64,000 bases of DNA, from contig NZ_SJPI01000002.1 of assembly GCF_007859865.1 (NCBI RefSeq), forward strand, positions 372,001 to 436,000. Reading direction: 5' to 3'. This document shows positions 1 to 12,900 of the stretch, piece by piece. The position numbers and the translations under genes are program-made. Within the stretch, counting starts at the first letter, position 1; each line of letters starts with the position of its first letter. Source of the stretch: Rubripirellula amarantea. GTDB taxonomy: Bacteria > Planctomycetota > Planctomycetia > Pirellulales > Pirellulaceae. Below the pieces are notes generated by a model that worked only from the letters and a program-made list of their open reading frames with translations, searched no databases and was not told where the DNA came from.

Positions 1-65
1 CGCTTCCTTGGCAGTCGCCTGCGAGGTCCTTCTTTGAGCCACCCGAATCAACGTTATCACACTTT

Positions 66-629
66 ATGATCCTTACTTCTCCTCAGCGACGAGCCCTCGT
101 TGCAATTGACACGTTCCTTGCCAGCGGTGAAACGCGAGCAAACTTTCGAGCGGAAAGGGGCTGCGGGCTAACGGCGTTGCTGCAATACCTCGTTGATATT
201 AACGGGATGGGAGCCGTGCCAACTGACTTTGTGATCGCTCAAAATTCGCCAATCGAAGTCAGTGCGAATTCCGTTTGCAGGACGGTGTGGCTTGTCGATC
301 GTGCAACCGATTGCAGCGAGGCGGCGATGCAACACGGTACGGTCATCTCCGCAGTGCGTCCGCAGTCCCGCTGTGTGATTGATCTGCAGCCAATGACATG
401 CGACGAACTCGCCGATTTTCTCCGGCGGCAGCAAGCGACATTGAACGGCCGCATGGTGACTTACACCGATACCGCCGTGCGCGAACTGCATCGTCAGACC
501 GCTGGACGAGTCGCACTCCTGATGCCTCAGATGGCCAGGGTTCTGCAGACACTCAGTCATCTTGGTGAATCCCAAGTTGACACGGCGCTTGTCACTGCCT
601 GCCAAGGCGAAGCCCGCCGAGCGGCATAG
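66..629 (+). CDS. ExeA/GspA-like P-loop protein, probably 5'-truncated by window edge
   Basis: The product resembles the ExeA/GspA branch of AAA ATPases, cytoplasmic ATPases linked to secretion or DNA transactions. Residues 29-40 hold a degenerate Walker A region (AERGCGLTALL in place of GxxGxGKT). The C-terminal third has the family pattern of L-x-P-M-x-x-x-E-L-x-x-F-L, then an A-x-x-x-L-H-x-x-T-A-G-R-x-x-L-M segment, as in the ExeA lid region. At 187 residues it is shorter than usual. No in-frame stop lies between the ATG at 66 and the left edge, and the upstream codons read like protein (SFFEPPES), so the true start is probably outside the window. The classical Lys of Walker A is absent, so ATPase activity is doubtful. 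It is convergent with the next gene. Family assignment is moderate. Confidence 0.6.
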   Translation: MILTSPQRRALVAIDTFLASGETRANFRAERGCGLTALLQYLVDINGMGAVPTDFVIAQNSPIEVSANSVCRTVWLVDRATDCSEAAMQHGTVISAVRPQSRCVIDLQPMTCDELADFLRRQQATLNGRMVTYTDTAVRELHRQTAGRVALLMPQMARVLQTLSHLGESQVDTALVTACQGEARRAA

Positions 630-798
630 TGATTGCCCTCCCATCGCCGTTTGATCGCTCTCTCATCGACCTTAGATCACGCTGGCGAGTTCGCCTAAAG
701 CGTGGTCATCACCGCTCTCGCTTGAATGACCACGATCGTCGTGCATGGTGCCGATTGGCGAGACGTGACGTGTGGCGTGATGCGTCGTGTAGTGACTA

Positions 799-3474
799 CT
801 AGAACAGCGTTGGTTCGTCGGCGGCGGGCGTGACGTCGTCACTGGCAACGAACTCGTCGTCATCATCGATTGACAGGGCCGTTTGCTGGGTCGATTGGAC
901 ACTCAAGTAATTGATCACCGCCAACGCGTCTCGAGCGGTAATCGAGCCGTCGCGATTGACATCAAGCGGCGATGCCTCAAGTGGTGTCCCATCGATCAAG
1001 TCGGAAATCAGTTCCGATTCACCGCCATTGATCTGGGCAAGGTAGTTCACGATCACTAGTGCATCGCGAGCCGAAACCTCGCCGTCAAGGTTGGCGTCTA
1101 GGGGGATGACGGTCGAAGGATTCAGCGACCCAGTGCCGTTCTTGAAGATTTGGAACTTCGAAACGTTCGCCTCGGTGATGTCCGAAGGCATTTCGAAGTC
1201 GTCGTTGAGTGCTGCGTCGATCAGGAACGTGCCCGAGCGCGACAGGTCTGTGAAATACAGATCCTTTGCACCGGTCGGCGAAGTCGCAATGAACGCCAAG
1301 CGGTTGCCGATCTTGGTTAACGATTCTGGGCTCGCCGACGTAGCGCCGTACAGATTGGCGACCAACGTGGTAGTTTCTTCTGTTCCGGTGGTGCGGAACA
1401 GTTCTCGCGTGCCATCGGGAAGCAAGGCCGTGAACGCGAGACGTTGGTTGACGACCGTTAAGTCTCGCGGTTGACCGTTCGCTCGACCCGCAATGTTGCG
1501 AACCACGCGGGAGGTCGTGCTTGTGCTCGTTACCGAGTAAAGCTCTGATCCGTTTGCGTCCTGGCCGACGAAGTAAAGTTCACCGGCGAAGGGTACCGAT
1601 TCGAGCACGTGAGTAAACGCGGTGCCGTTAGGCGTCATGATTTGAACGGTACCGGCAGTGGTCCCATCGGTTCGGGACAACACTCTTGACCCATTGGTGG
1701 TTTCCTGGGTGAAGAATAGCTTTCCGTCCAAAACAACAAGGTCTTCGGGATTGGTCGAGGCAATGGCGACCGTTCCGCCCAAAGTGCCATCGCTGATGTA
1801 AAGCTGCCGCGTGCCGCCAGTTCGAGCGTTGGCCGAGAAGACAATCTTGTCGCCTAGAATTGTGATATCCGCCGGTTCGCTACTGAATCGGCTGTGGAGA
1901 TTCAACAGCGGGCGAGTGTTCTCGCGTGTGCCATCGGTAACGTACAGTTCACGTTCGGATCGCGTGTTGATTGCCGTGAAGTAAAGCTTGTTCCCAATGA
2001 CAGTAAGGTCCTCAGGTTCGCTGGAGATCGCACCTGACAAATTTGCAACCGCGCGAGCCGATGTGAAGTCGCCCTCGGTAACGTAAAGTTCGCGTTGTCC
2101 GTCGGCACGGACCGACGTGAAGTAGACGCGATCACCGGCATCGGTAAGGTTCATCGGTTCGCTGCCGGTGGCACCGCTGATATTGGTCAGCAACCGTGTG
2201 CCAACTTCGCTGCCATCGGTGACATAGATCTCTCGTTCACCGGTATTGGTCGTTGCGGTGAAGAACAAGCGATTGGCAGCGTAAAGCAAGTCTTGGGGTG
2301 CAAAGTCAGGACCGTCAAATCGTTCGCGAATTAAGCGAGTTGTGTTCCCATCGGACATATACAGCCCGTGTCCGCCGTGCTCGGTAACTGCGGTGAAGTA
2401 AAAGTTTCTCAGGGGGCTATCGACGATCGATCCCTTCGCGGAAACGGTCATTGTCGAATTAGCAGGATCGAATTCCAATTGGTCGTTGGTCAGTGCAGCG
2501 TCTGAACCGAACACTAAATTCGAATGGAAACGCTCGGCCGGGTTCAACGACAGTTCTAAATTGGAAACCTCGCGGTTGATGTAAACGGGAATGCTTAGCA
2601 CATCAAAGGGTTGCGAACGATCGACACCGTACTCGGTGGGCAAGTACAACAACTCGCCGACGCCATTGACTTCATCAAACCCGAGCTGCGGATTGTAAAC
2701 GCCGCGATTGATGGCATCGTAAAACGATTGATTGTCCCGATAGGTTCGCGAGTGAGTGTCGTAATTGTATTTGAGTGCTTGACCATTGATGGAACCATCG
2801 TTGAGCACCGGTGGCACGGACTCCAATTCGAGGTTGACCGCGACGTTATCGCCACCGGCGTCGGTAACATCGAAATCAAAGGCAAGATCGGGAAGGTTGA
2901 TGCCGGCGAAAGAGACGTCGTTGTAACGCACCTCGAGCAGCATGAACCCTTCTTCGTTGGATCGGAACGAAACATCAATATGTTCGGGGCTATAGCCTAG
3001 TGCCACGACGGCATCTTTGATGGTCAAATTGGGGCTGTTGGCGAAGTCAATCAGGTCGATTGTCGTTGTTCGAGCAATCCCCACCAAAGAAACGTCGATC
3101 GTTCCTTCGACCGCATTCTTGATGCTGGGGCCGATAAGAATCCGTTGCGTTTCGGTGAGTACCGGAACGATCGCGTCGGGTAGGCTCGCAAGCACATCCA
3201 CGCCGATGGAATAAGCACCGAATTCAGGTGTCTCGCCAAGTCCTGGTTCCCGCAAATCTTGATAGCTGATTTCCAGGTGGAAGATCTGGCCGACTTCGAC
3301 TTCCGTGTGGCGAGTTGAAGTATCCGTCAGCGCAGTGACGTCATCGGCGGTGCGGGCGTTGAGGTGAAACGAAAGGATCTCGCCAGCTAACAGCCGCCTG
3401 GTTTCGAGTGGCTCAAAGGCTCGCATTCGACGTGACCGCGGTGAGGTAGCTTTTCGTTTCGCGCGATGGAGCAT
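799..3474 (-). CDS. Secreted RELxVTDGT-repeat protein with C-terminal dockerin
   Basis: Predicted extracellular or surface protein of 891 residues. A basic N-terminus leads to FEPLETRRLLAG (about residues 20-31), the LEPR-XLL-type motif of large planctomycete exported proteins. Residues about 30-360 are a beta-rich region containing VGQIFHLEISYQDLR, similar to the cohesin-like sandwich that often precedes dockerins in this phylum. Residues about 365-790 are roughly nine copies of a repeat near 47 residues long (RELYVTDGT ... NLSG ... SEPxxLT ... NRLFFTA), likely blades of a propeller. Two dockerin-type EF-hand loops follow: DANLDGEVSARDALVIVNYL and DVNRDGSITARDALAVINYL. No catalytic domain is visible. 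The protein family relation to the genes at 43571 and 55161 is clear from the shared repeats; the function is unknown. It is transcribed divergently from the giant gene. Confidence 0.85.
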   Translation of the reverse strand: MLHRAKRKATSPRSRRMRAFEPLETRRLLAGEILSFHLNARTADDVTALTDTSTRHTEVEVGQIFHLEISYQDLREPGLGETPEFGAYSIGVDVLASLPDAIVPVLTETQRILIGPSIKNAVEGTIDVSLVGIARTTTIDLIDFANSPNLTIKDAVVALGYSPEHIDVSFRSNEEGFMLLEVRYNDVSFAGINLPDLAFDFDVTDAGGDNVAVNLELESVPPVLNDGSINGQALKYNYDTHSRTYRDNQSFYDAINRGVYNPQLGFDEVNGVGELLYLPTEYGVDRSQPFDVLSIPVYINREVSNLELSLNPAERFHSNLVFGSDAALTNDQLEFDPANSTMTVSAKGSIVDSPLRNFYFTAVTEHGGHGLYMSDGNTTRLIRERFDGPDFAPQDLLYAANRLFFTATTNTGEREIYVTDGSEVGTRLLTNISGATGSEPMNLTDAGDRVYFTSVRADGQRELYVTEGDFTSARAVANLSGAISSEPEDLTVIGNKLYFTAINTRSERELYVTDGTRENTRPLLNLHSRFSSEPADITILGDKIVFSANARTGGTRQLYISDGTLGGTVAIASTNPEDLVVLDGKLFFTQETTNGSRVLSRTDGTTAGTVQIMTPNGTAFTHVLESVPFAGELYFVGQDANGSELYSVTSTSTTSRVVRNIAGRANGQPRDLTVVNQRLAFTALLPDGTRELFRTTGTEETTTLVANLYGATSASPESLTKIGNRLAFIATSPTGAKDLYFTDLSRSGTFLIDAALNDDFEMPSDITEANVSKFQIFKNGTGSLNPSTVIPLDANLDGEVSARDALVIVNYLAQINGGESELISDLIDGTPLEASPLDVNRDGSITARDALAVINYLSVQSTQQTALSIDDDDEFVASDDVTPAADEPTLF

Positions 3475-3900
3475 TTTGGTTGTCCTGTGACAGGCCGAAG
3501 CAGATCGGGGTGCGGGAACGTCACCTCAGCGATGTGACCGCTTCTCGGTTGGCGTTAGCCCATTTTGGCTGGCTGTAGCCCAGTCTCTTTTGGCGGGAGG
3601 CCAATGTCGGTTGGTTGAGAAAGGGGCACCCAAGTGGAAGAATGGTCGCCCAAAGGCACTCGCGATTGGATTTCCACACACCCGACCATTGTTGACTGTA
3701 TTTGTCTGCGTAGCTTCTGTCAAACTAATAAAAACAATTGGATTCAGGGAATAATCAGTTAAGCTGGCTACGACATGATAGCACTCCCGTGGCTGCGTGG
3801 GTTACCCTTAATGGGGAGATTCCTGCGGTACCTCTTTTGGATGCGTGCGTCGGAGTTTCAGCCATGAGTGTTTCCCTCAGATAAAACGATAGAGCTAGCG
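3475..3900. other. Divergent intergenic region upstream of the giant gene
   Basis: These 426 bases separate two divergently transcribed secreted-protein genes and should carry both promoters. An AT-rich stretch around 3715-3750 is the likeliest promoter zone; I cannot assign -35/-10 boxes with confidence. Positions about 3547-3610 hold three imperfect copies of a unit of roughly 20 bases built around TTGGC...AGCCCA. No gene or RNA recognised. Confidence 0.4.
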
Positions 3901-6900
3901 ATGGTTCGTACGAAGAACTGGTTTGGTTTTGGTATCCAGAAACCTGAACGAACCGAACGGCAGCGGCAGAAAATAAAGCGTAAGAAGCGCCGTGTTTTCG
4001 CCGAGCGTCTTGAAGACCGTCGGCTTCTAGCGCGCGACGTTTCGGGCATCCTTGCGGCGGACGATACATGGTCCGGCACGATCCATGTGACCGGCGATGT
4101 AACGGTTCCTGATAGCGTGACGTTGAACATCGATCCGGGGACGGTGATCAAGTTCGATGCAACGACCTCGCTGACCGGTGCAGGCACGATCGACGCCTTC
4201 GGCACCATCGCAAGTCCGATCATCTTCACCAGTAGTCAAGACGATAGCGTCGGCGAAGATCTGACCTCTGGCGCAACGGTTGGTGCGCCCGGAGATTGGG
4301 AATCGCTGATCTTGCGAACTGACACGTCACGGCTCGGGAATGCGGAAGTCAGGTTCGCGGGGCGCGGCGCGACTAACGTTCCAGCTGTGTTGATCGACGC
4401 TGACGCTGACCCACTGCTCGAGAGTGTCACGATCAGTGATAGCCAATCGTATGGGATGCAGATTGAAGATGGCCGCCCGATATTGCGCGATCTGTTGATC
4501 CAACGCAGCGGGACCTCGCCGATCAATCAATTCATTGCCGCGAATCCTGACTACGACGGTGTGCAGGTGAAGGGCAACAGTTTGGGTGACCATGTTCGAC
4601 TCACCGGCGGCACGATCACCGAGAATCGAACTTGGGATTTCGATTCGATTCCCGTTCACGTTGTTGACACGGTATCCATCGGCAACATCGCTGGCACTAG
4701 TCCGGCCGAGCCCGCGACACTAACGATCGCGCCGGGCAGCGTGATCAAGATGCAGGATCGCGGCGATAGCATCCAAGCCCAGCCAGGGGTTCTGTCGGCC
4801 GTGGGTACCGAAGAGTTGCCGATCATCTTTACGGCCACCACCGACGATTCAGCAGGGAGTGATTCGAATGGAAATGGAACGTCGTTTTCATCCACGGGTT
4901 CTTGGGGCAGCATTTATCTTGGTAGCGATGACAGCGTGCTGCAGAACGTGGAAGTGCGGTACGCAGGTTACGGACAATCGTCGACTCCGTTGGGCGGTGT
5001 GACCATTTACAACAACGCCAGCCCGTTGTTGCAAGACGTGACGGTCCGAGATTCGCGATTCGAAGGAATCCGAATGGACAATGGCAGTCCGACGCTGCGT
5101 AACGTGACGATGCAAGGAAACGACACCTATGCGATCGTGCAACGATTGGTGGCCGATCCGATTTACGACAACGTGAACTTCGTTGACAACGATCAAGGCG
5201 ACTTCATCTTCATGTATGGTGGAACGCTCACCCAAGATCGAACTTGGGATTATGGCGTCACCATTTTCATGGTGCAATCAATCCAAGTCGGCAACATCAG
5301 TGCCGGTGTCCCGGCGACATTGACGGTTGCGCCCGGTAGCGTGATCAAAGTGCAAAGCGGTGCGGGCTATGAATTGACGGCGAACCAGGGGATTTTGAAA
5401 GCGATCGGCACGGCTGCGGAACCGATTGTGTTCACATCCAGGCACGACGATTCGGTGGGTGGAGATTCCAACAGCAACGGATCGGCGACCAAACCTGCAC
5501 CGGGACATTGGGAAGGCCTGATCGTCGGTAGTGACGCCAGCGAGTTGTCTCACGTCGAAGTTCGTTATGCCGGACGTCAGTTTTCCTCGTCGTCTCCCAC
5601 GCCTTCGATCCTCGTTACTTCCGACGCATCGTTATCCGACATCAAGGTTTCTAATGCCGAAGACGACGGTGTGGGGGTAGTCGGCGGATCACCGACGATT
5701 ACGCGATTGACCACGCAATCGGTTTCCAACGTCGGCTTGGACTTATCCAATTCTTCTAGCGTCACGGTAACGGACTCGGATTTCTTAGGCGGTCAGATCG
5801 GTGTGCGCGTCGATGCAACGTCGGTCGCAACCGTTTCCGGCAGCAGTTTCGTGGGGCAATCATCGCTCGGTGTCGAGAACCTGCGCACCGTGGCGTCCAC
5901 CGCTAACTTCACGGGCAACTATTGGGGTGACGTCAACGGTCCCTTCGATCCATCCAATGCCGATGGAGTCGTAAACAACAATCCCACCGGAACGCCGGTT
6001 AGCGATTACGTGCAGTACGGTTCGTTCTTGGGTACCGCCCCACGCTCAATCGAGCACCAAGTGGTTAGCGTGACTCAGGTCAAACCCAACTTCAATCAGT
6101 CGAACACGACATTCTTAGTCACCTTCGACAGTCCTATCGACGGAACCACGTTCACGGCGGATGACCTTTCGGTCAGTGGTCCTGACGCGGTGTCAATCGT
6201 CTCGGTCACGCCGCGTGACCAAACCAATGTCGAAGTCTCGTTGAGTTCTCTTAGCACGGATGGTGATTACACATTTACGATTGGTCCCAATATTTTGGGT
6301 GCTTCGGGCTTACCGATGTCATCAGCGGTCGATGTCGTAGTCGCCGTTGATAAAACGGGACCGGACTTGATTTCGCCAGAACGGTACACGACCTACGACG
6401 AGGTTTTGACTCGCATCCCGGTCACCTTCAGCGAACCCGTCCGCGGCAAACCCTTTGCGTCGGTGTTATCGCCATCCGAAATTGAAAAGCGCGACAACTT
6501 TCAGCCAGCCGGTTTTGTAAATGATCTGGAGATGGAGTTTGCCGTTTCGATCGATAGTCTGTTCTACGCCTACGATGGATCGGGGGCTGGATTCTATGGG
6601 CTCGATGAAGCAAAAGACTTTTACGAGGGCAGAATCGGTCAACAGCTCTTTTCATCGTTCGAGTACTATTCCGAGTTGGAAATGTATCCGAACTACTATG
6701 CTCTTGCCGGAGACTACCCCGACTTCTTTCCTGATGCTGAACCCGACGAAGAGCTTTATCTCGAAGGCTATATCGCTGGCCAGGGATCTCAAACACTGAC
6801 GATTCCCTCGGCCGGTGTTTACACCTTTGGTGTGCAGTCCTCGGGTGGATTCGAGTTTTCGATCAACGGATTCACCGGATCGGCGGACACTGAACTTGCC

Positions 6901-9900
6901 TACGAAGATCAGGTCTACGCTATTGATTTTCCCGCGGCCGGTGACTACGACCTGGATATCTTCGCTTACACCGAAGACTCATCGTTCTACTTCAGCATGT
7001 ACTTAGCGGAAGGTGAGTACACGGAGATTGACTACAACGAATTCACGATCATTGGGCTACTTGAAAACGCATCAGGCCCCGACGTCGTTCGCGTCAACCG
7101 ACTCGATGCGATCCCCACGGATGACACCGGCACTTCGTTTGATCTGTTGTTTCCCGTGCAAACCGAAGTGGGCGGTTATGAACTACTCGTCAGCGCGATT
7201 ACCGATCCGTACTACAACTATTTCGATATCAACGACGACGGGATTGTTAATTCCTTCTACTCGTTTTTGGTGCCGATCACGGTTGAACCCAAAGCCCTGA
7301 CCATTCTTTCGCATGAACCCCAAGGAGTGATCACCGGGGCATTGCAACAAATCGACATTGAATTCAATACGCCCATTGCTCACGGTTCATTCTCGACCGC
7401 TGACGTTTCGATCACGGGCCCGTCGGGTTCGTTGCAGCCGACTAGCATCACGAAGCTCAGCGATACGCGTTATCGCATCAACGTGCCACGAGTCACCGAG
7501 GGTGGGGACTACGATATCACGATCGGGCCCAACATCACCGACTTGGCTGGCACGCCGCTGAACTTGGACGGTGATGCGAATGCGGGTGAAGCGGATGACG
7601 ATGTTTATTCGACTAGGCTGACGCTCGGCAATGATTCCGTCGGGCCGCAAGTGACGAATATGACGCCCACGGGACTGGTTGCAGCGCCGGTGTCGTATGT
7701 GGACGTGACGTTTAGTGAAGCGATCTTGGCATCCTCGTTCACCCCGGATGACATTGTTGCCAGTGGTCCGTTTGGCCCCTTCGACATTGATTCCATCACC
7801 AACATGGGCAACCAAACCTATCGGTTGGAGTTCTCCCTGATCAACTTGCCGGAAGAGTTCACGTTTTCGATTGGCCCAAACATCACCGACCTTGCCGGTA
7901 ACTTGATGGATCAAGACGGTGACGAGAATCCTGGCGAAGCAACCGACGATGTATTCACCGCGTCGTTCACCGTTGACGCCAGCGGTCCATCGGTGATCAG
8001 CGTCACGCCGGGATCATCCTCGGAACCGTTCTCGTTCTTCGACATTGAATTCGACGAAGACTTGAACTTGAACTCCGCCAGCACGGTCGACTTCACGATC
8101 AACGGACCCACTGGTGTCGTCAGCATCACGGAAGTGGAACCGCTGAACGATCGTGAGATCCGCATCAGTTTCGACTCGCAAATTACGCCTGGCGATTACC
8201 AAGTGACCGTGGGGCCCGCGATCACCGATCTGGTGGGCAATCCAATGATCGCTTCGTTTCAAACGACCGTTGCGATCGCGGGAACGGCGCCGTACGTGAC
8301 CAGTTCGTCACCCTCGGGCGTGTCCGCTCCGCCGCTAGAATTTGTCACCGTCACATTCAGCGAAACCATCAACTACGAAACGTTTTCGCCAAGCACGGTT
8401 TCGATCGTTGGCCCCAGTGGCGCCGTACCCGTCACCACGATCAGCCAAGAGACCGACCGTCGCTACCGCATCAACTTCGATGCGCAAACCGAGGCGGGCG
8501 ACTATGTCCTGACCATCGACCCGTCGGTGAGTGACATTGGGGGAACGCCGCTCAATCAAGACCGTGATGCGACGCCGGGCGAGGCGATCGAAGACGCGTA
8601 CGTTCGCACTTTCACCTTAGACAATGGTGGTCCCCGACTGATCAACTTCGAGCCGATGGCTCCTAATTCGGGTTTCTCGCAAATTGAAGTTGAGTTTGAC
8701 GAGCCGGTTAACAGCAGCACCGTGACATCGGCTGACATCCAATTTTCCGGGCCCGATGGTCCGATCAACGTATTCGCAGCCCAGGCTCTCAGCAGCACTC
8801 GGTTCCGTTTTCGGTTTGACTTTCAATCGACGCCCGGGGCCTACTCGTTCGTCGTCGGTCCCAATATCGAAGATACTTCCGGCAACTTGATGGATCAGGA
8901 CGGTGACGGAACCGGAGGCGAAGCGGGCGACGATCGATTCACCGGAATGTTCACGCTGGATACACCTGACCTGCAAATTGATGAATTCACCGCTCCGGCT
9001 ACAGCGGGAAATGGCGAAACCATCACAGTCGAATGGACCGGGGTGAACTCCGGTGCATTGGTTGAAACGACATGGACCGATCAGGTGATCTTGTCGTCGG
9101 ATTCGGTGTTCGGAAACGCCGACGACATTGTGCTGGCTTCGGTTCAAATCACCGACGACTTGAATCTGGGTGAAACCTACGATCGTTCGGCCGACGTCGA
9201 GATTCCCTACGGCATCGTGGGCAGTTATACGTTGTTCGTGGTTTCGGACGCGTACAACCAAGTCTTCGAATTCAACGAAGACAACAATTCAGAATCGCAA
9301 CCCTTTGCCGTCACCTTTGTGACCAGTCCGGTGGATTTGGTTGTTGAGCAAATTGTGGTTCCCGACACGATGGGGCGTGGTGCTTCGTACGACATTAGCT
9401 ACAAGGTTCGGAACGTCGGAACCGCGCCGACTCCCGTCAGCAGTTGGACTGACCGAATCTACATTAGCCTTGATGGTGAGTTCGGAGGTGGCGACGTCTT
9501 GGTGGGAACCTTCACGCGTGGTGGAGTGCTGGGCGCCGGCGATGCCTATACCGCGAGCCAGAGAATTACGATCCCGAGTTCGCTTGCGGATGATGACTAC
9601 CAACTGCTAGTGGTGGTCGATGCGACCAACCGTGTCGTTGAACCAGTGGCCGAAGATAACAATACCGGCGTTAGTTCCGAGTTTTCGATCACTGCGTTTC
9701 CGCTGCCCGATTTGGTGACCACGGTGGTTACGGTCAACAACCCGGGTTCGGCCGTTAGCGGTGGTGTATTGACGGTGGATTACACGATCACGAATAACGG
9801 AACGCTTAGCGTATCGGATTCGTGGACCGACTCGATTTATTTATCGACTAACGCCGTGTTTGATTCTTCCGATGTGTTGCTGCAGACCGTCAACGAATCC

Positions 9901-12900
9901 TTGTCGCTCGGAATTGGGGAAGACTACGACCGATCCGTATCGGTGAACCTTGCCGACGGAATTTCTGGTCCGTACTACATCATCGTTGTTCCGGATTCGA
10001 ATAACGACGTTTCGGAAGGTGATGGTGAACCCGCGGGTCCGTTAGGTTCTGCTGAGTTTACCGTTACCTCGTTTCCTTACGCCGATTTGACGGTCACCAA
10101 TGTGATCGGACAAGATTTGTTGGTCGGGAACCCAGTCGAACTAACCGTCACCTGGACCGTCCAAAACGTGGGTCAGGGTGCCGGTCGAACGAACCAATGG
10201 TTTGACTCGATCATCTTGTCTAGGGACAGCATCCTGGGCAATTCCGACGATCGCGAGCTGGGAAGATTTTCTCGCTCGATCGGTTTAGGCGCCGGAGCCA
10301 CTTACACGCGAACCGAAATTGTCCCGGTCGCTGCGGGCACGAGCGGGCGGTTCACGTTGTTTGTGAACACGGACGTCGACGACCAGGTGTTCGAAGTTGG
10401 CACAGCAACCAATTCTGCTTCGCCAACTTCCGAGGTCGTCATTGCGCCGCGTGAGTATTCGGACCTGTTCATCGACAGCGTCACGACTGAGTCCGAAGCG
10501 GGTGGTCTCGATACGATCGCGGTGAACTGGACCGTTAGCAACGTCGGCATCGCGACGACTGACAAAACAAGTTGGTCCGACCGCGTTTACTTGGCGGATA
10601 ATCCGGAAGGCACCACCGGACGTGTGCTCCTGGGATCGTTCAGCCGTTTTGGTGCGCTGCCGGTTGGCGGATCTTACGACCGCACGGGGTTGGTCCAGAT
10701 CCCGCGGACCGCCGACGGTACGAAGTACATCGTGGTCGAAACGAGCGGTCCGTATGAGTTCCTGTACAACGAAAACGGTAACCGAAAAGTTTCGGCACCG
10801 ATTGAACTAACGGGCCTTCCGCCGTTGGACATCGACCTGGAAGTGACCAGCGTCACGTCGCCAACAGCAGCTCAGGATTCTCGCAGTATTGAAGTGAGCT
10901 GGACCGTTGAGAACGTGGGCGTCGATCCGGCCGAGGGAAGCTGGATTGACTATGTCTATCTGTCGCCCGTTGGGTCGCCAGGAACTCGCATCACCCTTGG
11001 CAGTTTTAGCCGCATCGATCCACTGGCGCCCGGCCAATCTTATACCCGAACCGAACTGGTGCAGTTGCCCGGCGTCCTGGGCGGTTACGTGGTCAGTGTG
11101 AAGACCGACAACGGTCGTCGAATCGGTGAGACGGATGAATCGGACGAGTCCAATGTTGGCAGCGCAGCACCGATCACGATTTCGGCTCAACCGCGACCTG
11201 ATTTGCAAGTCCGACAAAATCCGCTCGTTCCGACGGCAACTTCGGTGACTGCCGGAACGGTGATCGACGTCAGTTGGATCGTGGAAAACTTTGGCGCCGT
11301 TGAGACGCCAACGGGCGGATCACGATGGTCCGATCGTGTGTACTTATCACTCAACGATAACATCCTCGGCGGCGGCGACATTGCGTTGACTCCGCTCGGT
11401 ACCTCAAGCACCTATGTCAACAATGGATCAAAGCTTGGCGTCGGCGAAACGTACACGTCAACATTCGCGTTCGAGTTACCGCGCGGGGCCGCCGGTGCCA
11501 ACGCGTTCATCATCGTCAAGACAGATGATCGCAACCAGGTTTCCGAAGCCCCTAACAATTCGCTTCCTGGCGAACAAAACAATACGCTGGCGATTCCGAT
11601 CAGCATTGACGCCATTCCAGTTCCCCCGCCTGACTTGGTGACCTCCAACGTTGTCGCGCCAGTGGAATCGTTTGACGATTCGCCAGTGGTGATTCGATAC
11701 CGCGTGACCAACCAAGGTGTCGGTGTCACGATTCCCAATTCTTGGACTGACCAAATTTGGCTCACCCGCGATGTCGACCGGCCCAACAGTGCGCGGGGCG
11801 ATCGGTTGCTCAAGAGCGTGACGCATCGAGGCGAATTGGAAGTCGGTGAGTTTTACGAAAACGTAGTCACCGTCAATTTGCCTGCGTTCACCGAAGGCCA
11901 ATTCTACATCACGGTCTTCAGTGACCCGTACAACCGTGTCTTCGAAAATCAATTCGCGACCAATCTGAATCCCGATGCCCCCAACGACATCGACGGCAAT
12001 AATTTCAAAGCGACACCGATCACGGTACTTCTGACTCCACCGGCCGACCTGCAGGTTACCGATGTCACGGCGGACTCCGTCGCGACCGGTGGCGAGCAGG
12101 TCACGGTGTCGTGGCGAGTTGAAAACCGCGGGACGGCGCCAACGGACCGAGAGCGATGGGCGGATGCGATCTACATTTCCGACGACGAGTTCCTGGATAA
12201 TGGCGACACGCTTGTGTTTGCGTTACCACACGATGGAGCAATCGACGTTGGTGAAGATTACGACGAAACTGCGACATTCACATTGCCTCCTTCGGCATCG
12301 GGTAGCTATTTCCTTGTTCGCACCAACTTGGATCCTAGAGTTGCAATCACGAGCGAACCATCGTTGTTGGAAGAAGTGGAGGCCGTTTTAAAGCGAGTTG
12401 AGGCTGCTACCGGAAAACCGCTGCTCGAAGTTTCTCTGGCTGATTTGAACCAGTTTACCGCTAGTGAACTTCGCGCTATTCTTGCCGGTCCGACTAACGT
12501 CCTTGAGACTGTGTTTGAAGGTCCTTTCACCGATAACAACGTCGGGGCTGCCGCATCGACGATCACGGACGCGTACATTGATTTGCGAGTAACGTCGCTG
12601 GCCGTCGACCCTGGTGCGACGTTCAGTGGCGAGAATGTATCGGTGACCTACACGGTCACGAACGAGGGCACTGAAGCAACACACAAGAGTACGTTGTTGT
12701 GGGAAGATAAGATTTACGTCTCATCTTCGCCAACCTTCAATGTTTCGACGTCCAAGCTTGCCACTCGCGTGACTTACCAAACCGGTGGCAATCCATTGCA
12801 ACCGGGGGCGTCGTATACCCGAACCGTTAACGTTCCGATGCCAATCGGTGGCGACGACGTGTTCTATGTTCACGTGCTGACTGACTTAAGTGTTGGGCGT

